A stretch of DNA of 64,000 nt. It comes from Pleionea sp. CnH1-48 (GTDB taxonomy: Bacteria > Pseudomonadota > Gammaproteobacteria > Enterobacterales > Kangiellaceae). Below are positions 1-9,298 of this stretch, one piece after another. Where the stretch lies: the NCBI RefSeq assembly GCF_024124665.1, contig NZ_JAMXSB010000018.1, positions 100,331 to 164,330 on the forward strand, given 5' to 3'. How positions within the stretch are numbered: the stretch's first letter is position 1; each line of letters opens with the position of its first letter. A program made the translations under genes and the position numbers. The notes beneath the pieces are model-generated. The model had not been told where the DNA came from. It searched no databases and was given only the letters and a program-made list of their open reading frames with translations.

Positions 1-794
1 ATCAGGCCAACGGCAATCTGATTATCTTCGATGTGGTAAAGGAAACCACCACCCGCACTACCACTTTCACTGAGCGGCCAACCTGCTGAGTGTACCACCA
101 GGCCTTCCTGGTGCTGCTCGGCAGGGACTTTCCAGAGTTCTTTGATACCGATACCGTAGTGCTGAGGATCTTTGTCTTTATCTAGCTCAAATTTTTGGAT
201 CAATTGTTTGCCAAGGTGGCCGCGACAACCTTCGGCAAATAAGGTGTATTTGGCATGAAGTTCCATGCCCGCCATAAATCCGTCTTTTTGCGAGCCGTCT
301 TCTGCAACACCCATATCACCAGTGACGATGCCTTTTACACTACCATCGTCGTTGTATAGAATGTCTGATGCTGCAAAACCGGGGAATATTTCTACACCCA
401 TGGCTTCGGCTTGTTCTGCCAACCAGCGGCATAGATTACCCAGGCTGATAATGTAGTTGCTTTCGTTGTGCATGGTTTTGGGAACGAACAGGCCTGGGAC
501 TTTAATTGCGTTTTGTTCAGAACGCATAAAGTAGATATCGTCACCGTTTACTGCGGTATTAAGAGGAGCACCTTTTTCTTTCCAGTCTGGGATGAGCTCA
601 TTCAAAGCTGTTGGTTCAAATACAGCACCAGAAAGAATGTGAGCACCTACTTCAGAACCTTTCTCGACGACAACAATCGATATTTCTTTGCCCGTTTCTT
701 GGGCGACTTGTGCCAACTTTATTGCTGATGAAAGCCCTGCTGGCCCTGCACCGACAATAACAACATCAAACTCCATCGATTCACGTTCTATCAT
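1..794 (-). CDS. Electron transfer flavoprotein-ubiquinone oxidoreductase, N-terminal part (runs off left edge)
   Basis: Passes electrons from reduced ETF to ubiquinone at the inner membrane, completing acyl-CoA and amino-acid oxidation. About 264 N-terminal residues are visible. They start with an FAD dinucleotide-binding segment (DVVIVGAGPAGLSSA) and continue into ETF-QO-type sequence: EKGSEVGAHILSGAVFEP, the VPKTMHNESNYIISLG stretch, then FAEGCRGHLGKQL. The iron-sulfur and quinone-binding C-terminal half lies outside the window, so the truncation comes from the window edge and not from decay. The ATG at 794 follows a strong ribosome site (GGGAGGAGA, 8 nt spacing). It is divergent from etfBA, the usual partner genes. 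Family identity is clear; completeness cannot be judged. Confidence 0.95.
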   Translation of the reverse strand, partial: MIERESMEFDVVIVGAGPAGLSSAIKLAQVAQETGKEISIVVVEKGSEVGAHILSGAVFEPTALNELIPDWKEKGAPLNTAVNGDDIYFMRSEQNAIKVPGLFVPKTMHNESNYIISLGNLCRWLAEQAEAMGVEIFPGFAASDILYNDDGSVKGIVTGDMGVAEDGSQKDGFMAGMELHAKYTLFAEGCRGHLGKQLIQKFELDKDKDPQHYGIGIKELWKVPAEQHQEGLVVHSAGWPLSESGSAGGGFLYHIEDNQIAVGL

Positions 795-944
795 GCTTGG
801 TATCTCCTCCCGTAACTTGGATCTTTTTTATACTTATCTGGAACTTACAGCTTTCATTAATACTCTATTGGCAGGGATAGTGGTCATTTACCCCTAGTGG
901 CCAAGCATTATAAGCGAAAGAGCAACTTTCGTTGAGTCACTTTT

Positions 945-1062
945 CCCTTCGTCTTTCAAATGACACCGGTGTTGGCTGCACTCGCTCACCCCAGTCACTT
1001 AGTTATCTAAGCTCAGGGGATTCGCTTGCTTGCCGCCTGGGTGTCATTCGAAATACTTCGGG
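945..1062. repeat. Imperfect long inverted repeat in the etf divergent gap
   Basis: Arms at 945-967 and 1040-1062 match in 18 of 23 positions as inverted repeats (left ends TCAAATGACACC, right begins GGTGTCATTCGA). The segment between them contains a smaller CTTAG/CTAAG hairpin. This looks like a dispersed intergenic hairpin element and not a gene. The rest of the 795-1216 gap holds the divergent promoters; a TATACT-like -10 lies at 1192-1197 and AGGA precedes etfB, but no convincing -35 was found. Confidence 0.5.
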
Positions 1063-1216
1063 TAATATATCGGTAATTCCAATGAATTTGGCTAGTTTTC
1101 GTGGCAAGGTAGTTGATTTTTAGTGCTGATCCCGTCAAAATCTTGCCATCATTTTCCACATTGCACCGCAATATCGCAATAAGTTCAACATTATACTTAA
1201 CTCAGTAGGACAATCC

Positions 1217-1966
1217 ATGAAAATTCTGGTAGCCGTCAAGCGCGTAATTGACTACAACGTGAAAGTTCGTGTCAAAGCTGACAATTCGGGTGTCGAGACT
1301 GCAAACGTAAAGATGTCTATGAACCCTTTCTGTGAAATCGCCGTTGAAGAAGCCGTGCGTTTAAAAGAGAAAGGCGTTGCCAGTGAGATCGTTGTTGTTT
1401 CTATCGGGCCTCAGCAGGCTCAAGAGACACTTCGCACTGCATTAGCTCTGGGAGCAGATCGAGCTGTTTTGGTTAAAACTGATGAAGAAGTTCAGCCATT
1501 AGCTGTCGCCAAGTTATTAAAAGAGGTGGTAGCAAAAGAAAGCCCCGATATGGTGATTATGGGTAAACAATCGATTGATGGAGATAACAACCAGGTTGGT
1601 CAAATGTTGTCTGCACTGATGGATTGGCCTCAAGGTACTTTCGCTTCTGAAGTTAATGTAGCTGACGGCTCTGTTAACGTAACTCGCGAAATTGACGGTG
1701 GATTACAAACCGTTGCATTGGACCTGCCTGCGGTTGTAACGACCGACTTACGTTTGAATGAACCTCGTTTTGCATCACTTCCAAACATTATGAAAGCGAA
1801 AAAGAAGCCGCTTGAAGAAATGTCTGTTGAAGATTTAGGCGTTAACATTGCTCCGCGCGTTAAAACATTAAAAGTAGAGCCACCTGCCACTCGTGAAGCA
1901 GGTATTAAAGTAGCTAGCGTTGAAGAGCTGGTTGACAAACTGAAGAATGAAGCGAAGGTGATCTAA
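1217..1966 (+). CDS. etfB: Electron transfer flavoprotein beta subunit
   Basis: Small subunit of the soluble ETF heterodimer, which collects electrons from acyl-CoA dehydrogenases and hands them to ETF-QO. At 249 residues it has the normal family length. It opens with [19 protein letters not shown] and carries the family segments [19 protein letters not shown] and [20 protein letters not shown]. The latter is the nucleotide-binding region and recognition loop area. The ATG has an AGGA site about 8 nt upstream. The stop codon abuts the start of etfA with no gap, so the two are almost certainly co-transcribed and translationally coupled. Confidence 0.97.
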   Translation: MKILVAVKRVIDYNVKVRVKADNSGVETANVKMSMNPFCEIAVEEAVRLKEKGVASEIVVVSIGPQQAQETLRTALALGADRAVLVKTDEEVQPLAVAKLLKEVVAKESPDMVIMGKQSIDGDNNQVGQMLSALMDWPQGTFASEVNVADGSVNVTREIDGGLQTVALDLPAVVTTDLRLNEPRFASLPNIMKAKKKPLEEMSVEDLGVNIAPRVKTLKVEPPATREAGIKVASVEELVDKLKNEAKVI

Positions 1967-2899
1967 ATGACAACATTAGTGATTGCAGAACATAACAATG
2001 CTCAGCTTCAGAGTGCTACTTATAACACTATTGCTGCAGCTAAGAACCTATCTGGTGACGTTCATGTTTTAGTTGCTGGCCATAACTGTGGTGCAGCGGC
2101 TGAGCTAGCTGCCAAAGCAGATGGTGTTGCAAAAGTTTTAATGGTTAATGATGCGGCTTTTGAGCACTCATTAGCAGAATCTGTCGGTAATCTAGCAGCG
2201 AATTTAGCGGGTGATTACTCTCACATCTTGGCTCCAGCTACCACATTCGGTAAAAACTTTTTACCTCGAGTAGCGGCTAAGTTGGATGTGCAAATGATTT
2301 CTGACATTATCCGAGTTGAGTCAGACGATACTTTTGTTCGCCCTGTTTATGCGGGTAACGCGATTGCGACGGTTCAGTCGGCTGACGAAAAGAAAGTCAT
2401 TACTGTTCGTGGTACTGCTTTTGACGCTGTAGCGGCAGAAGGCGGTAGTGCAGCGATTGAAGAAGTATCTGTTGGTGATGCTGCTTTCGGTAAGGCTTCT
2501 TTTGTTGGTGAAGAGCTGACTAAATCAGAGCGTCCAGAACTGACATCTGCCAACGTGATTATCTCTGGTGGTCGCGGTATGCAGAGCGGTGACAACTTCC
2601 ACATGTTAGAAGAAATTGCTGACAAGTTGGGTGCAGCGGTAGGTGCATCTCGTGCAGCAGTTGACGCTGGTTTTGTTCCTAACGACTATCAGGTTGGTCA
2701 AACGGGTAAGATTGTTGCTCCAGAACTTTACATTGCTGTTGGTATCTCAGGTGCTATTCAGCACTTAGCAGGTATGAAAGACAGTAAAGTGATTGTTGCA
2801 ATTAACAAAGACGAAGAAGCGCCTATTTTCCAAGTGGCTGATTATGGCTTGGTTGGTGATCTTTTCGCTGTATTGCCTGAGTTAAAAGAAGCTTTGTAA
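1967..2899 (+). CDS. etfA: Electron transfer flavoprotein alpha subunit
   Basis: FAD-binding large subunit of ETF. It has 310 residues, typical for bacteria. The C-terminal FAD domain is easily seen: [15 protein letters not shown], then [27 protein letters not shown], then [20 protein letters not shown] and [22 protein letters not shown]. The N-terminal part is the less conserved Rossmann-like domain. It starts immediately at the etfB stop and is followed within 25 nt by a strong terminator, so etfBA is a two-gene operon. ETF-QO is divergent upstream. Confidence 0.97.
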   Translation: MTTLVIAEHNNAQLQSATYNTIAAAKNLSGDVHVLVAGHNCGAAAELAAKADGVAKVLMVNDAAFEHSLAESVGNLAANLAGDYSHILAPATTFGKNFLPRVAAKLDVQMISDIIRVESDDTFVRPVYAGNAIATVQSADEKKVITVRGTAFDAVAAEGGSAAIEEVSVGDAAFGKASFVGEELTKSERPELTSANVIISGGRGMQSGDNFHMLEEIADKLGAAVGASRAAVDAGFVPNDYQVGQTGKIVAPELYIAVGISGAIQHLAGMKDSKVIVAINKDEEAPIFQVADYGLVGDLFAVLPELKEAL

Positions 2900-2919
2900 T
2901 TTTTCTTTTAGCTTAATAA

Positions 2920-2949
2920 AAGGCGCTCTTTATAAGAGCGCCTTTTTTG
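2920..2949. terminator. Rho-independent terminator after etfBA
   Basis: An 11-bp stem (AAGGCGCTCTT, loop TAT, AAGAGCGCCTT) is followed by a T run. An A-rich stretch lies on the other side, so it may also serve the converging dehydrogenase gene ending at 2963. Confidence 0.92.
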
Positions 2950-2962
2950 TTTCTGCCATTTA

Positions 2963-3784
2963 TTAATCGACAAACAGATCATTGTGGATGGGAGCTTCTG
3001 GATCGTTTGCGTATTTAGAAAAATCTTCTGTTCCACGAGAACGCAGTAACTCTTCATCAATTAGGCTCTGGCCTGTTAGATCGTTGCTTTGAGTTGTTAA
3101 TATTTCGTAAGCGGCATCGGCCATAATGGCTGGCGTGCGACAATTTTTTAACATCTCTTTGTTGCCAACGGCGAATTCTATTGCCGCAGTCGAGATAATG
3201 GTTCTAGGCCATAACGCATTAACGGCAATGTTGCTGTCGCGTAATTCTTCCGCAAGTCCCATCGTAAATAATGTCATACCGTATTTGGTCGTTGTATAAG
3301 GGATATGAGCTTTCATCCATTTAGGACTAAAGTTCAGTGGTGGTGACAAACTTAAAATATGTGGGTTTGCTGATTGCTTTAAATAAGGGATAGCGTAATG
3401 AGCCGTTACAAACACGGCTCTTGCATTGATGGCATGCATTAAGTCGTAATGTTTAGGGCTGGTGTGCTCTAAAGGTGTAAGGCCAATAAAGCCTGCATTA
3501 TTGATAACCGCATCAATACCGCCAAAGGTTTCTGCAACATGCTCCATCATTTTTTTTACATCCAGCTCTTTACGAACATCAAGCTGAATAGGTAAGGCTT
3601 TACCACCGGCTGCTTCTACTTCTGCGGCGACGGTATGTATTGTACCTGCCAGTTTAGGGTGTGGCTCAGCAGATTTTGAAGCGATGACAATGTTGGCTCC
3701 ATCTGCCGCACATTTAAGTGCGATCTCTCGACCTATACCACGGCTGCTGCCGGTAATAATAATAGTTTTGTTGCTCAAACTCAT
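2963..3784 (-). CDS. Short-chain dehydrogenase/reductase, HSDL2-like
   Basis: NAD(P)-dependent oxidoreductase of the SDR family. The cofactor motif TGSSRGIG lies near residue 12, NNAG near residue 95, and the catalytic YTTTK lies mid-protein. Instead of the classical SDR tail, the C-terminal half resembles the hydroxysteroid dehydrogenase-like 2 group (PHILSLSPPLN, NALWPRTIISTAAI), which is often found with lipid-metabolism genes. I start it at the ATG at 3784. AGAGGA sits about 9 nt before this ATG, whereas the GTG two codons earlier would be only 3 nt from the site. Substrate unknown. Confidence 0.85.
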   Translation of the reverse strand: MSLSNKTIIITGSSRGIGREIALKCAADGANIVIASKSAEPHPKLAGTIHTVAAEVEAAGGKALPIQLDVRKELDVKKMMEHVAETFGGIDAVINNAGFIGLTPLEHTSPKHYDLMHAINARAVFVTAHYAIPYLKQSANPHILSLSPPLNFSPKWMKAHIPYTTTKYGMTLFTMGLAEELRDSNIAVNALWPRTIISTAAIEFAVGNKEMLKNCRTPAIMADAAYEILTTQSNDLTGQSLIDEELLRSRGTEDFSKYANDPEAPIHNDLFVD

Positions 3785-3860
3785 AACCACAAATCCTCTT
3801 AATTTTCTTTTAAAGTGTAAAGGTTTGGTTTACCTGATAAAACGTCTCACAAATGCGTCC

Positions 3861-4070
3861 CTAATAGTGCGGAGGCGGAGGCTCATTTTGAGCAGGAGTC
3901 GTTGATATTTCCTGAAGCGACTGTAGTCGAGCTGATAATTTTATTAGCTCTTTTTTTAGTTCATCAATTTGAGATTGCTGATGAATGATGACATCATTTA
4001 GAGTATCAATGGTGTCATCCTGGAAAGCTACTTTGCTTTCCAGTTCTGTTATTCTGTCTTCTGAATTCAT
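3861..4070 (-). CDS. slyX: SlyX family protein
   Basis: A 69-residue protein that is a single predicted coiled coil (ITELESKVAFQDDTIDTLN, then QIDELKKEL) ending in the characteristic PPPPHY tail. These are the hallmarks of SlyX, a widespread gammaproteobacterial protein of unknown biochemical role. It lies 27 nt downstream of glutathione peroxidase on the same strand and may share its transcript. Identification rests on the coiled coil plus the tail. Confidence 0.9.
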   Translation of the reverse strand: MNSEDRITELESKVAFQDDTIDTLNDVIIHQQSQIDELKKELIKLSARLQSLQEISTTPAQNEPPPPHY

Positions 4071-4097
4071 TATATTGAAACCGTTTTAAGCCCTAGA

Positions 4098-4583
4098 TTA
4101 AGCTAACGCGCTTTCTATATTTTTTGCGATATCCTGAGGCTTATCTTTAGGAGCAAATCGTTTAATAACCTGACCGTCTTTGCCAACCAAAAACTTAGTG
4201 AAGTTCCACTTAATGCTTTTGCTGCCCAGAATTCCTGGCGCTTCTTGCTTTAAATAATCAAATACCGGAGCTGCAGCTTCTCCGTTGACATCGACTTTGT
4301 CGAACAAAGGGAAGGTGACAGAGAAACGAGTCATACAAAAGTTTTTGATAGCTTCATTATCTCCAGGCTCTTGTTTACCAAACTGGTTACAGGGAAATGC
4401 CAGGATCTCAAAACCTTGTTCGCTGTAAGTTTCGTATAAAGCTTCCAGGCCTTCATACTGAGGAGTAAAGCCACACTCACTGGCAGTATTTACAATTAGT
4501 AACACTTTTCCTTTGTAGTCAGAAAGTGCTTTATCGGAGCCGTCATTGAGCTTGGCTGTGAAGTCATAAATACTTTTGTCCAC
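4098..4583 (-). CDS. Glutathione peroxidase family (thioredoxin/glutathione-dependent)
   Basis: Reduces hydrogen and lipid peroxides using thiols. It has 161 residues, the usual bacterial length. Active-site region NTASECGFTPQYEGLE carries the peroxidatic Cys, LAFPCNQFGKQEPG the second family block and IKWNFTKFLVGKDG the Trp-Asn block, so the Cys/Gln/Trp catalytic set is present. It is the Cys form, with no selenocysteine. The GTG start at 4583 has GGGAGA 5 nt upstream. Likely cytoplasmic because no signal peptide is seen. Confidence 0.93.
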   Translation of the reverse strand: MDKSIYDFTAKLNDGSDKALSDYKGKVLLIVNTASECGFTPQYEGLEALYETYSEQGFEILAFPCNQFGKQEPGDNEAIKNFCMTRFSVTFPLFDKVDVNGEAAAPVFDYLKQEAPGILGSKSIKWNFTKFLVGKDGQVIKRFAPKDKPQDIAKNIESALA

Positions 4584-4886
4584 TGTGTTCTCCCGTGTTA
4601 GTTTGATTCACCGTAAGGCGCTTTAGTTTGTTTAGGGATAGGCATGTTTAATTATTTGAGATATTTGGCTCGGATAGTTTTATTTTCATGCCTGTTTGCA
4701 TCTTACAACAGTAGAAGGGTTTTGATAATCTTTAGCGTCTATTTCATTGATGACTTTTCTAATTCTTAACTTTTAAGGTTAAGTTTGCCTTTTTTGTAGG
4801 CAATATGGGCGCTTTTTCGGCTCATTTTGTGGAACTTCAACAGCATAGTCGTCAGTCGGCTGTTATGTAATGACTGGAGAATAATA
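4584..4886. other. Divergent non-coding gap between gpx and M28 peptidase
   Basis: About 300 nt of AT-rich sequence between two divergent genes. It must carry both promoters. I see no repeat, RNA gene or convincing operator. Confidence 0.5.
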
Positions 4887-6275
4887 ATGAAAAACTTGTT
4901 AGCAGTGGTTTTGGGCGTGGTCTGTGTTTCCGGCATGGCAGCTGAGCCTCTAGTGAAGAGTGAACTGAAACATGTGCAGCAGATACGAGAAGCCGCACTG
5001 AAGAGTTCATTGGGTTACGACATTTTAGAGTCGCTGACCACAGAAGTTGGGCCGCGTATGGCAGGCACCGAAGGGGATGCCAGAGCGGTAAAATGGGCTG
5101 TCGCCAAGTTTAAGCAGCTTGGGTTTGACTCGGTTAAAAAAGAACCGGTGACTTTTCCTGTATGGAATCGAGGAATAGAAAAAGCAGAAGTCTTAGCGCC
5201 ATATCCGCAACCTTTAATGATCACTGCATTAGGTAACAGTGTTGGAACCGGACCTAAAGGACTACGTGGAGAAATTGTCCACTTTGAAACTTTTAAACAG
5301 CTGACAGAAGCAGAAGCTGGCAAGGTTGAGGGCAAAATTGTTTTTATCAGTTATAAAATGAAAAAGACTCGTGATGGTTCGGATTATGGAAACGCCGTTG
5401 CTGCTCGTAGTCGAGGTGCTTCCGAGGCCGCTAAAAAGGGCGCTAAGGCCATTGTGATTCGTTCTATAGGTACTGACTCGGATCGTTTGCCTCATACCGG
5501 TATGATGCGTTATGCCGAGAACGTGACCAAGATACCTGCTGCTGCTTTGTCGAACCCCGATGCCGATCTGTTACTCAATCAATTAAAACGTGGTAAGCCT
5601 GTTGAAATTGGGCTGACAATGACCGCTGAGCAAACCGCAAAGCAGTATACGTCTTATAATGTTATTGGCGAAATCAAGGGGTATGAGAAACCTGATGAAG
5701 TGGTTGTGATCGGCGGGCATCTGGACTCATGGGATTTAGGTACGGGTGCTGTTGATGATGGTGCGGGTGTTGCGATTACCATGGCTGCTGCAAAAATTGT
5801 TAGCGAGATTAAGCGTCCTCGTCGAACTATTCGCGTAATTTTATGGGCGAATGAAGAGCAGGGACTCCATGGAGCTAAAGCTTATGCCGAAGCACATAAA
5901 GATGAATTGCGTCAGCATATTACTGGATCTGAGTCCGATTTTGGCGCCGGACCTATTTGGTCGTTCGATTGGCGAACGGATGGTAAGAGCGCTGCCTTTC
6001 TTGATCAGATGGCTTTGATGCTCAAGCCTCTGGGTGTAGAGAAAGGCTCTAATCGTGCCTGGGGTGGCCCCGATCTTAGTCCATTGAGAAGAGATGGCAT
6101 GAGTGTGTTTAGTCTGCGTCAAGATGGAACTGACTATTTTGATTTACATCACACGGCCAACGATACTCTGGATAAGGTTGAACCCGAAAATATGGCTCAA
6201 AACGTTGCTGTTTATGCGGTGTTTGCCTATATGACGGCGCAAACAAAAGGTGACTTTGGCTTTAACCTAAAATAA
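4887..6275 (+). CDS. Secreted M28 family metallopeptidase (PGCP/carboxypeptidase Q-like)
   Basis: Zinc aminopeptidase or dipeptidase expected outside the cytoplasm. The mature part follows a short signal peptide (MKNLLAVVLGVVCVSGMAA). It has 462 residues. A PA-type insert lies around residues 130-240. The M28 metal-ligand blocks follow in order: GGHLDSWDLG, DDGAG, NEEQGLHGAKAY (catalytic Glu pair) and YFDLHHTANDT with the last His. The ATG at 4887 was chosen over an upstream start at 4827 because it has GGAGA just upstream and directly begins the signal peptide. It probably works with the S9 peptidase at 12.4 kb in peptide scavenging (inference). Confidence 0.9.
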   Translation: MKNLLAVVLGVVCVSGMAAEPLVKSELKHVQQIREAALKSSLGYDILESLTTEVGPRMAGTEGDARAVKWAVAKFKQLGFDSVKKEPVTFPVWNRGIEKAEVLAPYPQPLMITALGNSVGTGPKGLRGEIVHFETFKQLTEAEAGKVEGKIVFISYKMKKTRDGSDYGNAVAARSRGASEAAKKGAKAIVIRSIGTDSDRLPHTGMMRYAENVTKIPAAALSNPDADLLLNQLKRGKPVEIGLTMTAEQTAKQYTSYNVIGEIKGYEKPDEVVVIGGHLDSWDLGTGAVDDGAGVAITMAAAKIVSEIKRPRRTIRVILWANEEQGLHGAKAYAEAHKDELRQHITGSESDFGAGPIWSFDWRTDGKSAAFLDQMALMLKPLGVEKGSNRAWGGPDLSPLRRDGMSVFSLRQDGTDYFDLHHTANDTLDKVEPENMAQNVAVYAVFAYMTAQTKGDFGFNLK

Positions 6276-6284
6276 AAGAAGGGG

Positions 6285-6315
6285 CTTTGACATTGCAACT
6301 GGCAGCGTCAAAGCA
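6285..6315. repeat. 8-bp hairpin between peptidase and enoyl-CoA hydratase genes
   Basis: GCTTTGAC at 6285-6292 is inverted at 6308-6315 with a 15-nt loop. There is no T run after it, so it is not a classical terminator. It may be an RNA structure in the short intergenic gap. Confidence 0.5.
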
Positions 6316-6352
6316 TCAAAGATGACTGTAACAATAAATGAAAGGCTAGCTG

Positions 6353-7105
6353 ATGAATTGCGAAGAAGTGTTAGTGTCTGAACAAGACGCGGTTGTCACT
6401 ATCAAAATCAATCGCGAAGATAAAAAAAATGCGCTAACGGGAGCCATGTATTCTGCAATGGCGACAGCGCTTGTTGAGGCAGAGCAAAATGACCAGGCGC
6501 GAATGGTTCAGTTTGTGGGTGGAGCAGAAAGCTATTGTGCTGGAAACGATTTAAAAGACTTTGTTGAGCATCCTCCATTAGGTAACGACGCGCCAGTCTG
6601 GCAGTTTTTGCAGGCGCTAAGTTCGTTTTCAAAACCCATTATTGTGGGAGTTAACGGACCTGCAGTCGGGATAGGAACAACCATGTTATTGCATTGTGAT
6701 TTGGTGGTTGCTTCCAGTGGAGCGGTTTTCACTACGCCATTTACATCTTTAGGTTTGTGTCCTGAAGCTGGTTCAAGCTTGCTTATGCCGATGCAAATGG
6801 GACTTAAAAAATCGGCGGAGTGGTTATTATTAGGTGACCGATTTAATGCTGAGCAGGCTTGTGAAGCGGGTGTAATCAACAAGGTAGTGGCCGATGCCGA
6901 AGCCGTAGAAGAACAGTTGGCTGCATGGCGTAAGAAGATTTTAAGATTGTCGCCAGAGGCAATAAAAGTATCTCGTCGCTTACTGCGTCAGGGAGTCACC
7001 AGCGAGCTTCAGTCTCGTATTAAAGAAGAAGGCGATCATTTTGTTGAGTTGTTGCAAAGTGATGATGCAAAAGCAGCCTTCGATGCTTTTTTAAATAAAA
7101 AGTAA
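6353..7105 (+). CDS. Enoyl-CoA hydratase/isomerase family protein
   Basis: Crotonase-fold enzyme acting on unsaturated acyl-CoAs. It has 250 residues. Family blocks visible: INREDKKNALTGAMYSAM at the start, the CoA oxyanion segment SYCAGNDLKDF, and GVNGPAVGIGTTMLLHCDLVVAS with the second oxyanion-hole glycine. The position usually holding the hydratase Glu reads PFTSLGLCPEAGSS, a pattern common in the isomerase-like subgroup with one acidic residue. I therefore favour isomerase or an accessory hydratase over classical crotonase. It ends 16 nt from the convergent GGDEF gene. Confidence 0.85.
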   Translation: MNCEEVLVSEQDAVVTIKINREDKKNALTGAMYSAMATALVEAEQNDQARMVQFVGGAESYCAGNDLKDFVEHPPLGNDAPVWQFLQALSSFSKPIIVGVNGPAVGIGTTMLLHCDLVVASSGAVFTTPFTSLGLCPEAGSSLLMPMQMGLKKSAEWLLLGDRFNAEQACEAGVINKVVADAEAVEEQLAAWRKKILRLSPEAIKVSRRLLRQGVTSELQSRIKEEGDHFVELLQSDDAKAAFDAFLNKK

Positions 7106-7121
7106 TTTATTACGGAAGTAC

Positions 7122-9155
7122 TCATGCATCGTCAGGAGTACTTTCTTTCTCTTCCTGGGGCAGGCACTCTAGCGTGCTAGGCTCTTCATGCTCTACCCGA
7201 TTTCTTCCTTTCGATTTTGCTTGATATAATAAACAATCGACACGTTCAGTGAGTGCTTCTGGTAATTCATTGGTTTCTACCTGAGTGACTCCAAAGCTAC
7301 AGGTTGTTCGAATACCACCAACAAATTGAGACTCGGCAATTTGCTCGCGAATTTTTTCGGCCAAAGTGACCGCTCCTTTTAAATCCGTTTCTGGGCAAAG
7401 AATCATAAACTCTTCTCCTCCCCAGCGACCCACCATATCAGATTCGCGAACCCCTTGTTTTAGAAGGTTGGCTACATGCATCAATACTCGATCACCGTGA
7501 GTGTGTCCGTAGGTATCATTGATCTCTTTAAAGTGATCGATATCTAGCATGATCACCGACAGTGGACGAGTAAATCTGTTGGCGCGAGCCGTTTCTTTGA
7601 TTAGGGCACTATCAAGGTTCATGCGATTATTGAGCTGAGTCAGTGAATCTGTTTTTGATAGTTGCTCAACGCGAATGGCATCGGTGATATCTTGATGAAT
7701 AGATGTGAAGCCTATGAATTTATGTTTGCTGTCATAGTTAGGTTCAACATGGGCTGCGGTCCAAAATATTTTCCCCGTTTTGGACATGCTTTTTAATTGC
7801 CCTGACCAACTTTTGCCTTTTTTAATTTGATTGAGCATTTGGCGATACACGTCGGGATCTGAGTTTGGGTGATGGAGAAACTGAAAGTCTTTTCCTGTTA
7901 CTTCTAGTGGGTTCTCAAACTCAGAGATTTTGCAGAAAGCTTCCGAGGCTGCTGTTATGTGTCCCGTATAGTCAGCGGTTAAAGAGATAACATGTTTATC
8001 AACGATATTAACATAGCGCTGTAGCGCATCTCGAGTTTCTTGTAACTCCAGAGTTCGTTTTCTTACAACCGCTTTAAGGCGGTAACTCACAATCATTAAC
8101 AAAAGAATAATGGTCGTTAACGTGATACTGATGACTGTAAACCAACGGCCTAAGTCTTTAAACGCATTGTCCTGTAAGCTGTTGTACTCATCAATATGAA
8201 AACCTTTCAGATTTGAGTCAGCAGGGGCAAAGCCTTCTTGTCGATAAATGTCAGCAATCCATTGAAAGCGTTGAGGGTTTAAGTAGCCAATTTTTACCAG
8301 GTTTGGCATCACCATCTTTTCTGTTTCAACTGCTTCGTAGCGCAAATGATCAAGTGATTTTCCGGTAGGGTAGGCGCTAAAAATAAGTTGAACAATCTCT
8401 TCTTTGTTTTTTAACGCGTAGTCCCAGCCTTTCAGGCTAGCTCGAGTGAAACGCTTTACTAGCTCAGGATTGTTTCTGGCGATTTCTTCATGGGTGAAAA
8501 TAATGTCACCGTAAAAGTCGACACCATAACTGAGCGGGTTAATGATATTGACATCAACACCACGGCTTTTATAGAAGTAAGGTTGATCGGTTACATAGGC
8601 TGACATTGCGTCAACGTGATTATTAAGTAGAACGTTATCTTCGAAAGTATGAGGAATTAAAATAAGATCTTTCTTCTTTATTCCCATGATATGAAACATG
8701 GCGGCCAAGGCAGCGTCATCATGACTCCTTTGCATCATGATTCGACGACCTTTTAATTCTAGTGGACCAATAATTTCTGAATCTTTGCGAGTTAGAAATA
8801 CCGTTGGGCTATGTTGAAAAACCGCAGCGATGGCAACAACGGGATTGCCCCTGAGCCTGTGCAAAATTATGCTGGAGTCAGAGACGCCAAACTCTGCATC
8901 TCTGGCAACAATGTTATCGACGGTATTGACTTTAGGATCCCGTTGAATGATTTCTACTTCGAGACCTTCTGCAGTATAAAATCCTTTAGCTTTAGCAGCA
9001 TAAAAGCCAGCAAACTGAAATTGATGAAACCATTTAAGTTGCAGTCGTACTCGTTCGAGCTTTTCGTCGGCAGTGACAGATAAAGAGGCGGATAAAAATA
9101 GAAAAGCAAAAGCCAAACATAAGAATCTACGCTGATTGACGAATGAAAGACTCAT
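7122..9155 (-). CDS. Membrane diguanylate cyclase with periplasmic NMT1/THI5-like sensor, PAS and GGDEF
   Basis: Predicted c-di-GMP synthase gated by a periplasmic ligand. Domains in order: signal peptide (1-29); a substrate-binding-protein-like NMT1/THI5 domain (about 35-330, with LQLKWFHQFQFAGFYAAKAKGF); one transmembrane helix (about 338-358); a short coiled coil; a PAS domain with PAC (about 375-495); then GGDEF. The catalytic signature GGEEF is at 579-583. An RxxD inhibitory site (RESD) lies at 570-573, so product inhibition is expected. No EAL domain is present. The NMT1 fold usually binds small pyrimidine or amine-type ligands, but the ligand here is unknown. The upstream leader carries two inverted repeats. 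Confidence 0.92.
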   Translation of the reverse strand: MSLSFVNQRRFLCLAFAFLFLSASLSVTADEKLERVRLQLKWFHQFQFAGFYAAKAKGFYTAEGLEVEIIQRDPKVNTVDNIVARDAEFGVSDSSIILHRLRGNPVVAIAAVFQHSPTVFLTRKDSEIIGPLELKGRRIMMQRSHDDAALAAMFHIMGIKKKDLILIPHTFEDNVLLNNHVDAMSAYVTDQPYFYKSRGVDVNIINPLSYGVDFYGDIIFTHEEIARNNPELVKRFTRASLKGWDYALKNKEEIVQLIFSAYPTGKSLDHLRYEAVETEKMVMPNLVKIGYLNPQRFQWIADIYRQEGFAPADSNLKGFHIDEYNSLQDNAFKDLGRWFTVISITLTTIILLLMIVSYRLKAVVRKRTLELQETRDALQRYVNIVDKHVISLTADYTGHITAASEAFCKISEFENPLEVTGKDFQFLHHPNSDPDVYRQMLNQIKKGKSWSGQLKSMSKTGKIFWTAAHVEPNYDSKHKFIGFTSIHQDITDAIRVEQLSKTDSLTQLNNRMNLDSALIKETARANRFTRPLSVIMLDIDHFKEINDTYGHTHGDRVLMHVANLLKQGVRESDMVGRWGGEEFMILCPETDLKGAVTLAEKIREQIAESQFVGGIRTTCSFGVTQVETNELPEALTERVDCLLYQAKSKGRNRVEHEEPSTLECLPQEEKESTPDDA

Positions 9156-9183
9156 AGAAGATATGCGCTAGCCAAAAGCTGTC

Positions 9184-9233
9184 CTTAAATGTGAGGAAGT
9201 TGGTTGATATCTCAACATTTAAGAACATTCATA
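9184..9233. repeat. Inverted repeat in the leader of the GGDEF gene
   Basis: CTTAAATGT at 9184-9192 is inverted exactly at 9225-9233. The stem extends inward by GAG/CTC with one bulged A. It lies 29-78 nt upstream of the GGDEF start codon on the minus strand. Confidence 0.55.
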
Positions 9234-9298
9234 CCTGTTATGCAAGGTTTTTATCGGTGGCAGAGATAAAGAGATGAGTTAGATGAGGTAGGTAAGAT

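Noticed and set aside
1..794. Truncated ETF-QO as a broken gene
   Set aside because: The reading frame is open to the window edge, so it is only cut by the window.
932..1123. Plus-strand open frame in the etf divergent gap
   Set aside because: It lies almost wholly inside the long inverted repeat, has no ribosome site and matches no family.
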